This document shows positions 37,101 through 43,801 of a DNA stretch of 64,000 nucleotides, in pieces (positions within the stretch are counted from its first letter, which is position 1; every line of letters begins with the position of its first letter). The stretch comes from Pseudomonadota bacterium (GTDB taxonomy: Bacteria > Pseudomonadota > Gammaproteobacteria > Burkholderiales > Burkholderiaceae_C), in NCBI GenBank assembly GCA_029780695.1, contig JAKOYD010000041.1:1-64000 (forward strand), given 5' to 3'. The notes beneath the pieces were generated by a model. That model ran no database searches. It was not told the origin of the DNA and saw only the letters and a list, made by a program, of their open reading frames with translations. The position numbers and the translations under genes were made by a program.

Positions 37101-37788
37101 CACGCCCGTCAAGAAAGACGAGCCGGCCGCCCCGCAGCCGCCCGCCGGTGCACCGGCCATGCCGTCTGCCGTGTACGACCCGATGCGCAGCGTGATCGAA
37201 AAGCGCCCGGCCGGCGGCCTGCCCGCCGTGGCCGAGAAGATCGAATACTGGACCAGCGACGGCCAGCAGCGCCTGTACCTAATCGTCACCTTCCTGCCCG
37301 TGCCCACCGCCGACGGCAAGGGCATGGTCGAGCGCGCGATTGAATTCTTCATGCCCGTGGGGCAAAGCGGCGAATCTCAGCAGTGGATCACCGCCACCAT
37401 GCGCATGCTGAGCCTGGCCGCACGCGGCGGCTTTCTGGATCGCGCGCTGTCCGACATGCGCAAGGTGACCTGGGACCGCGGCCCGGTGCGCCTGGGCACT
37501 TACGAAAAAGCCGACGGCACGCACGTGCCGCGCTGGCACGACAGCGAAGTGGCGGCCATCGGCTACGCCATCGAAAGCCTCATCGCGCGCCGCGCGATGG
37601 CGGCGCAGGGCGATCTGTTCGACGCCGATGAACTGCCGGTGAACGAACCCGCCGTCGATTCGTCCGCCGCAGTGGCGCCCGGCGTCATGGCCGGCAAGAA
37701 ATGCCCCGAATGCGGCGCCCACGCCATGATCCGCAAGGACGGCTGTGATTACTGCACGCACTGCGGGTTTGTGGGCAGTTGTGGGTGA
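34159..37788 (+). CDS. nrdJ: Adenosylcobalamin-dependent ribonucleotide reductase (class II), intein-containing
   Basis: Reduces ribonucleotides to deoxyribonucleotides with a cobalamin-generated thiyl radical. The precursor has 1209 residues; removing the 377-residue intein leaves 832. Extein landmarks are LINCFVQP with C91, GGGVGYDFSRIRP, and the active-site block NPCGEQPLPPYGCCDLG: the thiyl Cys (298 after splicing) follows NP and precedes GE, and C309 lies eleven residues on, the spacing seen in the Lactobacillus enzyme. The C-terminal region has a TSCPBD-like part (EYWTSDGQQRLYLIVTF) and a zinc-ribbon-like CPECG...CDYCTHCGF tail. The ATG at 34159 has GGAGCG upstream; an in-frame start at 33997 lies outside the conserved protein. 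No nrdAB genes are seen here. Confidence 0.95.
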   Translation: MKRDSLPTAQPAAHVQPISRDVLAEKYFKPGETSLEQLYGRVARALASVEKPELRAEWEQKFLSNLRAGAIGAGRIMSAAGTDIQATLINCFVQPVGDAIQGFDADGYPGIYEALRESAETMRRGGGVGYDFSRIRPKGADVKGTHSIASGPCSYMNVFDQSCSTVESAGARRGAQMGVLRIDHPDVIEFITAKRTPGRWNNFNVSVGVSDAFMKAVAEGADWELVHKAKPGQKVLDKGGYQRADGQWVYRKLPARELWDTIMKSTYDFAEPGILFLDQIGRDNNLNYCEKIEATNPCVTADAWVMTTQGPAQVVDLIGQPFEAVVDGVAYPLLSRGFFKTGHRPVLELRTSEGQSMRLTCDHKIRRVAKRTRYIMRTEWVQAQQLRPGDEVVLHNHRAMGGWNGAGTEAEGYLLGLLVGDGVLKTDKAVLSVWDERFKAVANGGPVPAHTGVMAAALAAVQTLPHRADFSGWQRPLADRGEVRLASAALRDLALHHGMAPGAKGLTPSMERTSGAFHAGLLRGLFDSDGSVQGTQSKGVSVRLAQSDLTTLQAVQRMLMRLGIVSTIYDQRRPAGSRMLPDGQGGHAFYVVAAQHELVISGDNLAEFAERVGFADDAKAAALERALSGYQRRLNRERFVATVEGLTPDGYEDVYDVTVADVHAFDANGLYVHNCGEQPLPPYGCCDLGPIILTNFVQHPFGAGGEPAFDFERFEQVVATQVRALDNVLDVTFWPLEQQRAESAAKRRIGVGFTGLGNTLTMLKLRYDRAEGRDMATQIARRMRDAAYRASVELAKEKGAFPQFNADGYLAPGTFASRLPDDLQAGIRQHGIRNSHLLSIAPTGTVSLAFADNASNGIEPAFSWGYKRNKREADGSKSSYTVEDHAFRLYRSLIDSTVTPDDAGKLPEYFVNALEMTAQEHVAMMQAVQPFVDTSISKTVNIPEDYPYEDFKDLYRQAWTAGLKGLATYRPNSILGAVLETTPVKKDEPAAPQPPAGAPAMPSAVYDPMRSVIEKRPAGGLPAVAEKIEYWTSDGQQRLYLIVTFLPVPTADGKGMVERAIEFFMPVGQSGESQQWITATMRMLSLAARGGFLDRALSDMRKVTWDRGPVRLGTYEKADGTHVPRWHDSEVAAIGYAIESLIARRAMAAQGDLFDADELPVNEPAVDSSAAVAPGVMAGKKCPECGAHAMIRKDGCDYCTHCGFVGSCG
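35050..36180 (+). mobile_element. Intein with LAGLIDADG homing endonuclease in nrdJ
   Basis: The element is a 377-residue in-frame insert in the reductase. It begins with Cys1 (CVTADAWVMT, block A), has the block B motif TCDH at 63-66, two dodecapeptide motifs YLLGLLVGDG (116-125) and GLLRGLFDSDG (223-233) that define a DOD-type endonuclease with both acidic residues kept, and ends with block F/G VYDVTVADVHAFDANGLYVHN followed by Cys+1. All residues needed for protein splicing are present: Cys1, Thr and His in block B, the penultimate His, the final Asn and the +1 Cys. The flanks join as NP-CGEQ, restoring the active site. It should therefore splice, and the endonuclease may be active. Confidence 0.95.
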
Positions 37789-37834
37789 AGTGACCGCTGC
37801 CTGTCTGCCGGGGTCGCGCGCGGTAGCGTGGCGC

Positions 37835-38000
37835 TAGGAGTCTGCGCGGTAGAAAGCGTCGAAGCGAAACACGCGAAAACGAGGACAGCTTCGGTGTACC
37901 GACAAGCCCATAGCCGGGCTATGGGCGCCGGAGGTAGCGCCGCGATGGACCGTTTTCTCGCGCGTTGCAGCCGACGCTCCTTCTGCCGCGCAGACTCCTA
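37835..38000. repeat. 166-bp fold-back element with 27-29 bp terminal inverted repeats
   Basis: The left end TAGGAGTCTGCGCGGTAGAA (37835-37854, continuing AGCGTCG) is matched by the inverse on the right, CGACGCTCC-TTCTGCCGCGCAGACTCCTA (37972-38000), with one substitution and a 2-base gap. The exact centre is another palindrome, CCCATAGC/GCTATGGG (37907-37925), and the arms between also pair partly (CGCGAAAACG with CGTTTTCTCG). The whole unit could fold into one long hairpin. It fills much of the 366-base gap between nrdJ and nnrS, which has no other recognised content besides AGGAG before nnrS. It looks like a miniature inverted-repeat element or a structured transcript. Confidence 0.75.
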
Positions 38001-38154
38001 AGTGCGCTTTGTGGTGCTTTGAGCGCCAAGCCCGCCAGCGCGCCGCGGGTTTATGACGCATCGCCCTGCCCCGGCCGGCGAGCGCCCTGCGTTGACCTGG
38101 TTCATGGCAAGGTCGGCGCCGTTCGATTGAAATGGGGGCGTCCAGGAGTTTGCA

Positions 38155-39480
38155 GTGCCCGACGTCAAGCCTTCCGTTCCCATCCAGCCGCAGCCGCCAG
38201 CCGCGCCGGCCCGCGCACCGCGGCCCGCGCCGGTCACCGGCCCATGGCAGCTGCGCATGCTGCTGGCGGCGCCGCACCGGCTGGGCTTTTTCCTGGCGAT
38301 GGGGGTGCTGGTGGCGGCCAGCGTGTGGTGGCTGCTGGTGCAGTCGGACCGGGTGAGTGGCGGGCTGGGCCTGGGCTACGCGCTGTCGCCCACGCTGGGG
38401 CACGCGGCGGTGATGGTGTTCGGCTTCATGCCGCTGTTCTTTTCGGGCTTTTTGTTCACCGCCGGGCCCAACTGGCTGCGGGTGCAGCCGCTGCCCGCCG
38501 CGCGCCTGCTGGGGCCGCTGCTGCTGCAGGCGGGCGGGTGGCTGGTGTGGCTGGCGGGCGTGCATCTGAATGCGTGGCTGGCGCTGGCCGGCCTGGTGCT
38601 GGCCTGCGCGGGGTTGGGCTGGATGGTGGCGCTGTTCTGGCAATTGATCGGCGCCAGCGCCGTGCAAGACCGCGTGCATGCCAAGGCGGTCGGCATCGGC
38701 GGGCTGGTCGGCGTGGCGTGCCTGGCGGGCACCGCGCTGGCGGTGCTGGCGGGCCACGACATGCTGGCGCTGCTGTGGGTGCGCACGGCGCTGTGGGGCT
38801 TCATCGTGGTCACCTACGTCAGCGTGGCGCACCGCATGATTCCGTTTTTTACGTCCAACGTGCTGCCGATGATCGAGATCTGGCGGCCGTTCTGGGTGCT
38901 GTGGCTGATGCTGGGCGTGGCCGCGTTCGAGGTGCTGGCGCTGTGGGTGGATTACGCCGCGCCGTCGGACAGCGCCTGGCCGGCGTGGACGGTGCTGGTC
39001 ATCGTGGTCGAACTGGCCGCCGGCGGCGTGCTGCTGTGGCTGGCGCTGGTGTGGGGCCTGGTGCAAAGCCTGAAGATTCGCCTGCTGGCCATGCTGCACG
39101 TGGGCTTTGCGTGGCTGGGCGTGGCGCTGGTGGTCAGCGCGGCATCGCAGGCGCTGTGGCTGGCCTCGGGCAAGCCGGTGCTGGGCCTGGGCGCGCTGCA
39201 CGCGCTGGGCATGGGTTTCCTCGGCTCGATCATGATCGCCATGGTCACGCGCGTGTCGTGCGGGCACAGCGGGCGCGCGCTGGTGGCCGACAACGTGGTG
39301 TGGGCGCTGTTCTGGGCGCTGCAGGTGGCCGTGGGCGTGCGGCTGGTGGCGGCGGTGCAGGGCATGCCGCTGGCGTGGACGGCGCTGGCCGCGCTGCTGT
39401 GGACGGTGGTCGTCACCGCCTGGGCCTTGCGTTACGCTCACTGGTATGGAAGACCCCGCATCGACGGCAAAGCCGGCTGA
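38155..39480 (+). CDS. nnrS: NnrS-family membrane protein
   Basis: Inner-membrane haem/copper protein family linked to nitric oxide stress and denitrification, 441 residues with about twelve helices. Recognisable blocks are LAAPHRLGFFLAMG, GHAAVMVFGFMPLFFSGFLFTAGPNWL, VAHRMIPFFTSNVLP and HALGMGFLGSIMIAMVTRVSCGHSGR, the last holding conserved His and Arg residues. The N-terminal 30 residues are Pro/Ala-rich. The GTG at 38155 has AGGAG seven bases before it. The nitroreductase gene overlaps its end by 35 bases. In NnrS studies the protein relieves metabolic damage from NO; no NO-regulator gene lies nearby. Confidence 0.9.
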   Translation: MPDVKPSVPIQPQPPAAPARAPRPAPVTGPWQLRMLLAAPHRLGFFLAMGVLVAASVWWLLVQSDRVSGGLGLGYALSPTLGHAAVMVFGFMPLFFSGFLFTAGPNWLRVQPLPAARLLGPLLLQAGGWLVWLAGVHLNAWLALAGLVLACAGLGWMVALFWQLIGASAVQDRVHAKAVGIGGLVGVACLAGTALAVLAGHDMLALLWVRTALWGFIVVTYVSVAHRMIPFFTSNVLPMIEIWRPFWVLWLMLGVAAFEVLALWVDYAAPSDSAWPAWTVLVIVVELAAGGVLLWLALVWGLVQSLKIRLLAMLHVGFAWLGVALVVSAASQALWLASGKPVLGLGALHALGMGFLGSIMIAMVTRVSCGHSGRALVADNVVWALFWALQVAVGVRLVAAVQGMPLAWTALAALLWTVVVTAWALRYAHWYGRPRIDGKAG

Positions 39481-40093
39481 CACCCCGCCCGCGCTGGGCC
39501 ACCCGCGTCCACCCGAAGTGGTGGAGCTGGCCCACGCGCTGATCCACACGCGCCAGACCATCCTGCCCAAGCGCCTGGGCGACCCCGGCCCCGACGCCGC
39601 GCAGGCGCAGGCCATCCTGGGCGCTGCCGCCAGCGCCCCCGACCACCATGAGCTGCTGCCCTGGCGCTTCATCGTGGTGCCGGCCGGCGCGCGCGACCGG
39701 CTGGCCGACGTGTTTGCCACCGCGCTGGTCGAGCGCGACGCCACCGCCACACCGCAGCAGATCGCCCAAGCGCGCGAAAAGGCCTACCGCTCGCCGCTGC
39801 TGCTGCTGGCCGTGGTGCGACTGCGCGACGACGACGCCGAGATCGAGCCGCAGGAGCGCATCGTCTCGGCCGGCTGCGCGGTGCAGAACATGCTGCTGAT
39901 GGCGCACGCGCAGGGTTTTGGCGGCGCGCTGACCAGCGGCAAGGCACTGTCGTCGGCGCCGCTGCGCGCGTTGTTCGGCCTGGCCGACGACGAACAGGCG
40001 CTGTGCTTTGTCAACATCGGCAGCGTCATCAAGGCCAAGCCGGTGCGCCTGCGGCCCGTGGCAGCGCAGTACGTCAGCACGCTGGCTGTCTGA
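39446..40093 (+). CDS. Nitroreductase family protein
   Basis: FMN-dependent NAD(P)H oxidoreductase of 215 residues, probably a YdjA-like minimal nitroreductase. The FMN-binding start is about residue 36 (TRQTILPKRL), with the family block APDHHELLPWRFIVV, RSPLLLLAVVRL, GCAVQNMLLMAHAQGFGGALTSG (the Ala-Val-Gln-Asn-Met-Leu-hydrophobic stretch is diagnostic) and FVNIGS. Its overlap with nnrS suggests coupling; a common link would be nitrogen-oxide or nitro-compound stress, which is inference. The physiological substrate is unknown. Confidence 0.87.
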   Translation: MEDPASTAKPADTPPALGHPRPPEVVELAHALIHTRQTILPKRLGDPGPDAAQAQAILGAAASAPDHHELLPWRFIVVPAGARDRLADVFATALVERDATATPQQIAQAREKAYRSPLLLLAVVRLRDDDAEIEPQERIVSAGCAVQNMLLMAHAQGFGGALTSGKALSSAPLRALFGLADDEQALCFVNIGSVIKAKPVRLRPVAAQYVSTLAV

Positions 40094-40094
40094 T

Positions 40095-40155
40095 TCATTT
40101 GCTATTATTTATATAGCTGCTTGCGCTGACGGATAAAGCGCTGAGGCCACTTTTC
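40095..40155 (+). repeat. Dispersed GATAGCTG repeat in the queC leader
   Basis: ATTTGCTATTATTTATATAG then CTGCTTGCGCTGACGG and AAGCGCTGAGGCCACTTTTC. The GAGG near its end is the only Shine-Dalgarno-like sequence for queC, so the repeat supplies the ribosome site. Confidence 0.75.
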
Positions 40156-40914
40156 ATGCCCACCACACCCAGCCCCTCGATGCACCAGCGCCGCGCCCTG
40201 GTGCTGTTTTCGGGCGGACAGGATTCGACCACCTGCCTCGCCCAGGCGCTGACGCGCTATGCCCACGTCGAAACGCTCGGCTTCGACTACGGCCAGCGCC
40301 ACCGCGTCGAACTGGAGCAGCGCCAGGCCGTGCTGGGCGCACTGCGCGCACGTTTTGCCGGCTGGTCCGCGCGGCTGGGCGACGACCACTTGATCGACCT
40401 GGCGGTGCTGGGGCAGATCAGCGACACCTCGCTGACGCGCGACGTCGCCTTCGCCATGGAGCGCAGTGGCCTGCCCAACAGCTTCGTGCCGGGGCGCAAC
40501 CTGGTGTTCCTCACCTTCGCCGGCGCACTGGCCTACCGGCGCGGGCTGGACGTCATCGTCACCGGCGTGTGCGAAACCGACTATTCCGGCTACCCCGACT
40601 GCCGCGACGACACCATGAAGGCCATGCAACTGGCCCTGTCGCTGGGCATGGACCAGCGCTTCCTGATCGACACGCCGTTGATGTGGATCGACAAGGCCGA
40701 CACCTGGCGGCTGGCGCACGGGCTGGGGCAGCAGGCCGATACGCAGGGCGGCGGCGATGCGCTGGTGCAGCTGATCGTCGAGCACACGCACACCTGCTAC
40801 CTGGGCGAGCGTGCGGTGCGCCACGACTGGGGCTATGGCTGCGGCGCGTGTCCGGCGTGTGAGTTGCGCGCGGCCGGCTGGGCGCGCTGGCAGGCCGAAC
40901 GCGGCACGCGCTGA
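40156..40914 (+). CDS. queC: 7-cyano-7-deazaguanine synthase QueC
   Basis: QueC converts 7-carboxy-7-deazaguanine to preQ0 with ATP and ammonia, on the way to queuosine in tRNA. The PP-loop is SGGQDSTT (19-26), followed by [19 protein letters not shown] and [16 protein letters not shown], all typical of QueC. The zinc site is made by cysteines in HTCYLGE and [13 protein letters not shown] near the C-terminus. At 252 residues it is slightly longer than usual because of its N-terminal and C-terminal tails. It is flanked by two inverted copies of the dispersed repeat. Other queuosine genes (queD, queE, queF) are not in the window. Confidence 0.95.
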   Translation: MPTTPSPSMHQRRALVLFSGGQDSTTCLAQALTRYAHVETLGFDYGQRHRVELEQRQAVLGALRARFAGWSARLGDDHLIDLAVLGQISDTSLTRDVAFAMERSGLPNSFVPGRNLVFLTFAGALAYRRGLDVIVTGVCETDYSGYPDCRDDTMKAMQLALSLGMDQRFLIDTPLMWIDKADTWRLAHGLGQQADTQGGGDALVQLIVEHTHTCYLGERAVRHDWGYGCGACPACELRAAGWARWQAERGTR

Positions 40915-40920
40915 TCGATT

Positions 40921-40984
40921 TAAAGCATTTTCAGGCCCTGACGCTTGCTGGGCAAGCGCGATCAGCTATCAAAAACAGAGTAAA
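40921..40984 (-). repeat. Dispersed GATAGCTG repeat downstream of queC
   Basis: Minus strand: TTTACTCTGTTTTTGATAGC, TGATCGCGCTTG, CAAGCGTCAGGGCCTGAAAA. Opposite orientation to the copy before queC. Confidence 0.78.
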
Positions 40985-40997
40985 GGCAAGCCCCGGA

Positions 40998-42815
40998 TCA
41001 GGCCGCGCCCGATTCGAGCCCAAAGCGCGCGGCGCTGCCCGCGGCTTGCGGCACGAAGCGCCAACTGCGTTCATGAAACGCCGCCACACTGGGCCGGTGC
41101 GCGATCGACAGCAGCGCGCCGCCGCGCTGCTCGGTCAGGGCGCGCAGTTTTTCGTACAGCGTCTGCTCGGCCGGCACGTCGAGCGCGCTGGTGGCTTCGT
41201 CGGCCAGCACCCAGGCGGGTTGCTTCAGCAGCACGCGGGCGATGGCCAGGCGCTGCTGCTCGCCGCCACTCAGCTTTTGCGTCCAGTTGTCGCGCTCGTC
41301 CAGCCGCTCGGCCAGCGCGGGCAGCAGGGCGTCTTGCAGCGCGGTCTTGAGTTGCTCGTCGCTGTACGCGGCGGCCGGCTCGGGGTAGGCCAGCGCATCG
41401 CGCAGGCTGCCGTCGGGAAAGTAAGGCCGCTGCGGGATGAACATGGCCCCCGCCGGCAGTCCGGTGCGCCCGCGCGCCCACGGCCAGATGCCGGCCAGCG
41501 CGCGCAACAGCGTCGATTTGCCGCTGCCCGAGGGGCCTTGCAGCAGCGTGTGCTCGCCCGGCGCCACGCGCGCCGTCGCGCCTTGCAGCAAGGTGGCGCC
41601 GGTGGGCAGCTGCAGCGTCAGGTCGTTCAACTCGATCGCTTCTGAATTGATAGCTGCTTGCGCTTGCCTGTCAAGCGCTGGCGGCTGATTTTGTTTGGAA
41701 AGCGCGGCTTCGAAGCTGGTCAATCGCTCGGTGGTGGCGCGCCAGGCGGCCAGGCTGTCGTAGTTGTCGACGAACCACGAGAGCGCGCCTTGCACGCGGT
41801 CAAACGCGCTGCCGATCTGCATCAGTTGCCCGAGCTGGATGGCGCCCGAGAAAAACCGCGGCGCCGCCACGATGAACGGAAACACCACCGCCGCCTGCCC
41901 GAACAGGTTGGTAAAGCCGACCAGCTGCTTTTGCTTGGCAATCAGCTTCAGGTAGTTGGCCAGCACGGCGGCAAAGCGCGTGTCCAGGTTCTGTTCTTCC
42001 ACGCGCGCGCCCTTGTCGAGCGCGATGGTCTCGCTGTATTCGCGCACCCGCACCAGGTGGTGGCGAAAGTTGGCCTCGCGCCGCTGCTGCTCGAAGTTCA
42101 GGCCAATCAGCGGCCGCCCGATGAAGTGCGTCAGCACGCTGCCCACCGCGCAATACAGCACCGCCATCCACACCATGAAGCCGACGATGGTGTATTCGCT
42201 GCCGCCCAGGGTGAAGCTGAAGCTGCCCGATAGCCCCCACAAAATGCCGACAAAGCTGGCCAGCGTGACCACAGCGTTCAAGAAACCCATCGACAGGCCG
42301 ACGGTCTGCGTGGTGAACAGGTGCACGTCTTCCTGCAGGCGCTGGTCGGGGTTGTCGGGCACGCGCTGGCCCGGCTCGGGCAGGCCGGATGTCTGCCGGG
42401 CGTCCTGCTCGGGCGCGATGTAGCGGCCCAGCTCCATGCGGTAGAAGGCATCGCCCGCCAGCCAGCGGTGCATCAGGTCGCGCGTCATCCAGGCGCGCCA
42501 GCGCAGCTGCAAAAGCTGCGTGAGATAAAAGCGGTAGACGGCGATGACGATGAAGATCATCGCCAGGTACGTGAAGCGGCCCAGTTGCGTCCAGAACACC
42601 GCGGCGTCCTTGTTTTGCAGCGCGTCGTAGAACACGCGGTTCCACTCGTTGATTTGCACCAGCATGTACACCGCGCCCAGGTTCAGCAGCACGATGGCCG
42701 CCAGCAGCCCGCGCGCGCGCCACTTTTCGCCTGAGCGGCTGAAGTACGGCGACGACAGGTGCCCGACCTGGCGCAGAAAGTGACGAAAGCGGGCAAATCG
42801 GTCGGCCAAGGCCAT
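40998..42815 (-). CDS. SbmA/BacA-like ABC transporter, fused permease and ATPase (YddA type)
   Basis: Inner-membrane transporter of 605 residues, with an SbmA/BacA-like membrane domain (about 1-370) fused to an ATPase domain (about 385-590). Relatives import vitamin B12, bleomycin or antimicrobial peptides, or act in peroxisomal-type fatty-acid transport. The membrane part has the family patterns NEWNRVFYDALQNKD, YRFYLTQLLQLRWRAWMT and NPDQRLQEDVHLFT; the ATPase has Walker A GPSGSGKS, signature LSGGEQQR and Walker B VLADEATSALD. A dispersed repeat (41635-41700) is translated in the linker between the two domains (SKQNQPPALDRQAQAAINSE). A link with the cobalamin-dependent reductase close by is tempting but unproven. 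Confidence 0.88.
   Translation of the reverse strand: MALADRFARFRHFLRQVGHLSSPYFSRSGEKWRARGLLAAIVLLNLGAVYMLVQINEWNRVFYDALQNKDAAVFWTQLGRFTYLAMIFIVIAVYRFYLTQLLQLRWRAWMTRDLMHRWLAGDAFYRMELGRYIAPEQDARQTSGLPEPGQRVPDNPDQRLQEDVHLFTTQTVGLSMGFLNAVVTLASFVGILWGLSGSFSFTLGGSEYTIVGFMVWMAVLYCAVGSVLTHFIGRPLIGLNFEQQRREANFRHHLVRVREYSETIALDKGARVEEQNLDTRFAAVLANYLKLIAKQKQLVGFTNLFGQAAVVFPFIVAAPRFFSGAIQLGQLMQIGSAFDRVQGALSWFVDNYDSLAAWRATTERLTSFEAALSKQNQPPALDRQAQAAINSEAIELNDLTLQLPTGATLLQGATARVAPGEHTLLQGPSGSGKSTLLRALAGIWPWARGRTGLPAGAMFIPQRPYFPDGSLRDALAYPEPAAAYSDEQLKTALQDALLPALAERLDERDNWTQKLSGGEQQRLAIARVLLKQPAWVLADEATSALDVPAEQTLYEKLRALTEQRGGALLSIAHRPSVAAFHERSWRFVPQAAGSAARFGLESGAA
41635..41700 (+). repeat. Dispersed GATAGCTG repeat in the ABC-transporter linker
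   Basis: CTTCTGAATTGATAGCTGCT, TGCGCTTG, a 4-base spacer, then CAAGCGCTGGCGGC and TGATTTTG. A complete copy, close to the family consensus, read in frame on the minus strand. Confidence 0.8.
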
Positions 42816-42944
42816 GGCGGTGCTCCGGCAAGAGGAAAGCCGCGATGCTAGGGCCTGTCGAGGCCTTTTTGGCCGCGCCCGTGGGCGCTGTCACCGCGCC
42901 GTCATCGTCTGGCGCCCAATAATGGGCTGACCGGCGCGTGCCGG

Positions 42945-43703
42945 ATGCCGCCGACGACATTCACCATGCCTTGCTGTGTTCAATCAACCGACCGGTTTCA
43001 CGCCTTGGGCCGCGCGGCCACGCTTGCACTGGCACTGTGCGCCGCCGGCCAGGCACAGGCCGCGCGCCCCATGATCACCGACGACGCGCGGCTGGTGGAC
43101 GCGGGCGCCTGCCAGGTGGAGAGCTGGCTGCGCTTCAACCCCGGCGGACGCGAGGTGTGGGCGCTGCCCGGCTGCAATCTGACCGGCAACCTGGAACTGA
43201 CCCTGGGCGCCGGCCGCACGCGCGACGACGCGGAAGGCCGCGCCACCAATACGGTGATGCAGGCCAAGACGCTGATCAAGCCGCTGGAGTCCAACGGCTG
43301 GGGCTGGGGCCTGGTGTTGGGCAACGCGCACAACTCCCTCGTGCACGCCAACGCCAACTTGCTGGGCGACGTGTACGCCTACGCGCCGGCCAGCGCGTCG
43401 TTCATGGACGACCGGTTGGTGCTGCACCTGAACCTGGGTGCGCTGTACGACAAGAGCCAGCGCCGCACGCGCATGACCTGGGGCGTGGGCAGCGAAACGC
43501 AGCTGGCCGCGTCCACCTGGCTGGTGGCCGAGACCTTCGGTCAGAACACCGGCCGCCCGTACTGGCAGGTGGGCGTGCGCCACTGGCTGGTGCGCGACCG
43601 CGTGCAGGTGGACGCCACCGCGGGCCACCGATGGGGCGGCGGCTCGGAAGGGCGTTGGTTCTCGGTGGGCCTGCGCTTGCTGACGCCGCGCCTGCTGGAC
43701 TGA
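42945..43703 (+). CDS. Predicted exported beta-barrel-like outer-membrane protein
   Basis: A 252-residue exported protein of unknown specific function. A signal peptide ends in AQAARPM; the mature part begins ITDDARLVDAGACQVESWLRF, and alternating hydrophobic strands follow (LELTLGAGRTRDD, MQAKTLIKPLE, GWGWGLVLGNA, LVLHLNLGALY) up to the final strand WFSVGLRLL. This pattern resembles small outer-membrane barrels such as those often called transporters in phenol-degradation neighbourhoods. The start is the ATG at 42945; an in-frame ATG at 42966 gives a shorter signal peptide. It is divergent from the ABC transporter. Confidence 0.6.
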   Translation: MPPTTFTMPCCVQSTDRFHALGRAATLALALCAAGQAQAARPMITDDARLVDAGACQVESWLRFNPGGREVWALPGCNLTGNLELTLGAGRTRDDAEGRATNTVMQAKTLIKPLESNGWGWGLVLGNAHNSLVHANANLLGDVYAYAPASASFMDDRLVLHLNLGALYDKSQRRTRMTWGVGSETQLAASTWLVAETFGQNTGRPYWQVGVRHWLVRDRVQVDATAGHRWGGGSEGRWFSVGLRLLTPRLLD

Positions 43704-43745
43704 CGCCGCGGTGGGCGCGCTGTCGGCGCGTGGCCATGGTCATTT

Positions 43746-43798
43746 AGGCCGCCAGCGCACAGGGCAAAACGGTTTATTGCTACAAACACCGTAGCAAT
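43746..43798 (-). repeat. Degenerate dispersed repeat with a perfect hairpin
   Basis: Minus strand: ATTGCTACGGTGTTTGTAGC, AATAAACCG, then GCGCTGGCGGCCTAAA. The ends match the family but the core is altered to make ATTGCTAC/GTAGCAAT (43776-43798), a hairpin just before the end of the DUF1501 gene. Confidence 0.5.
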
Positions 43799-43801
43799 CA
43801 T

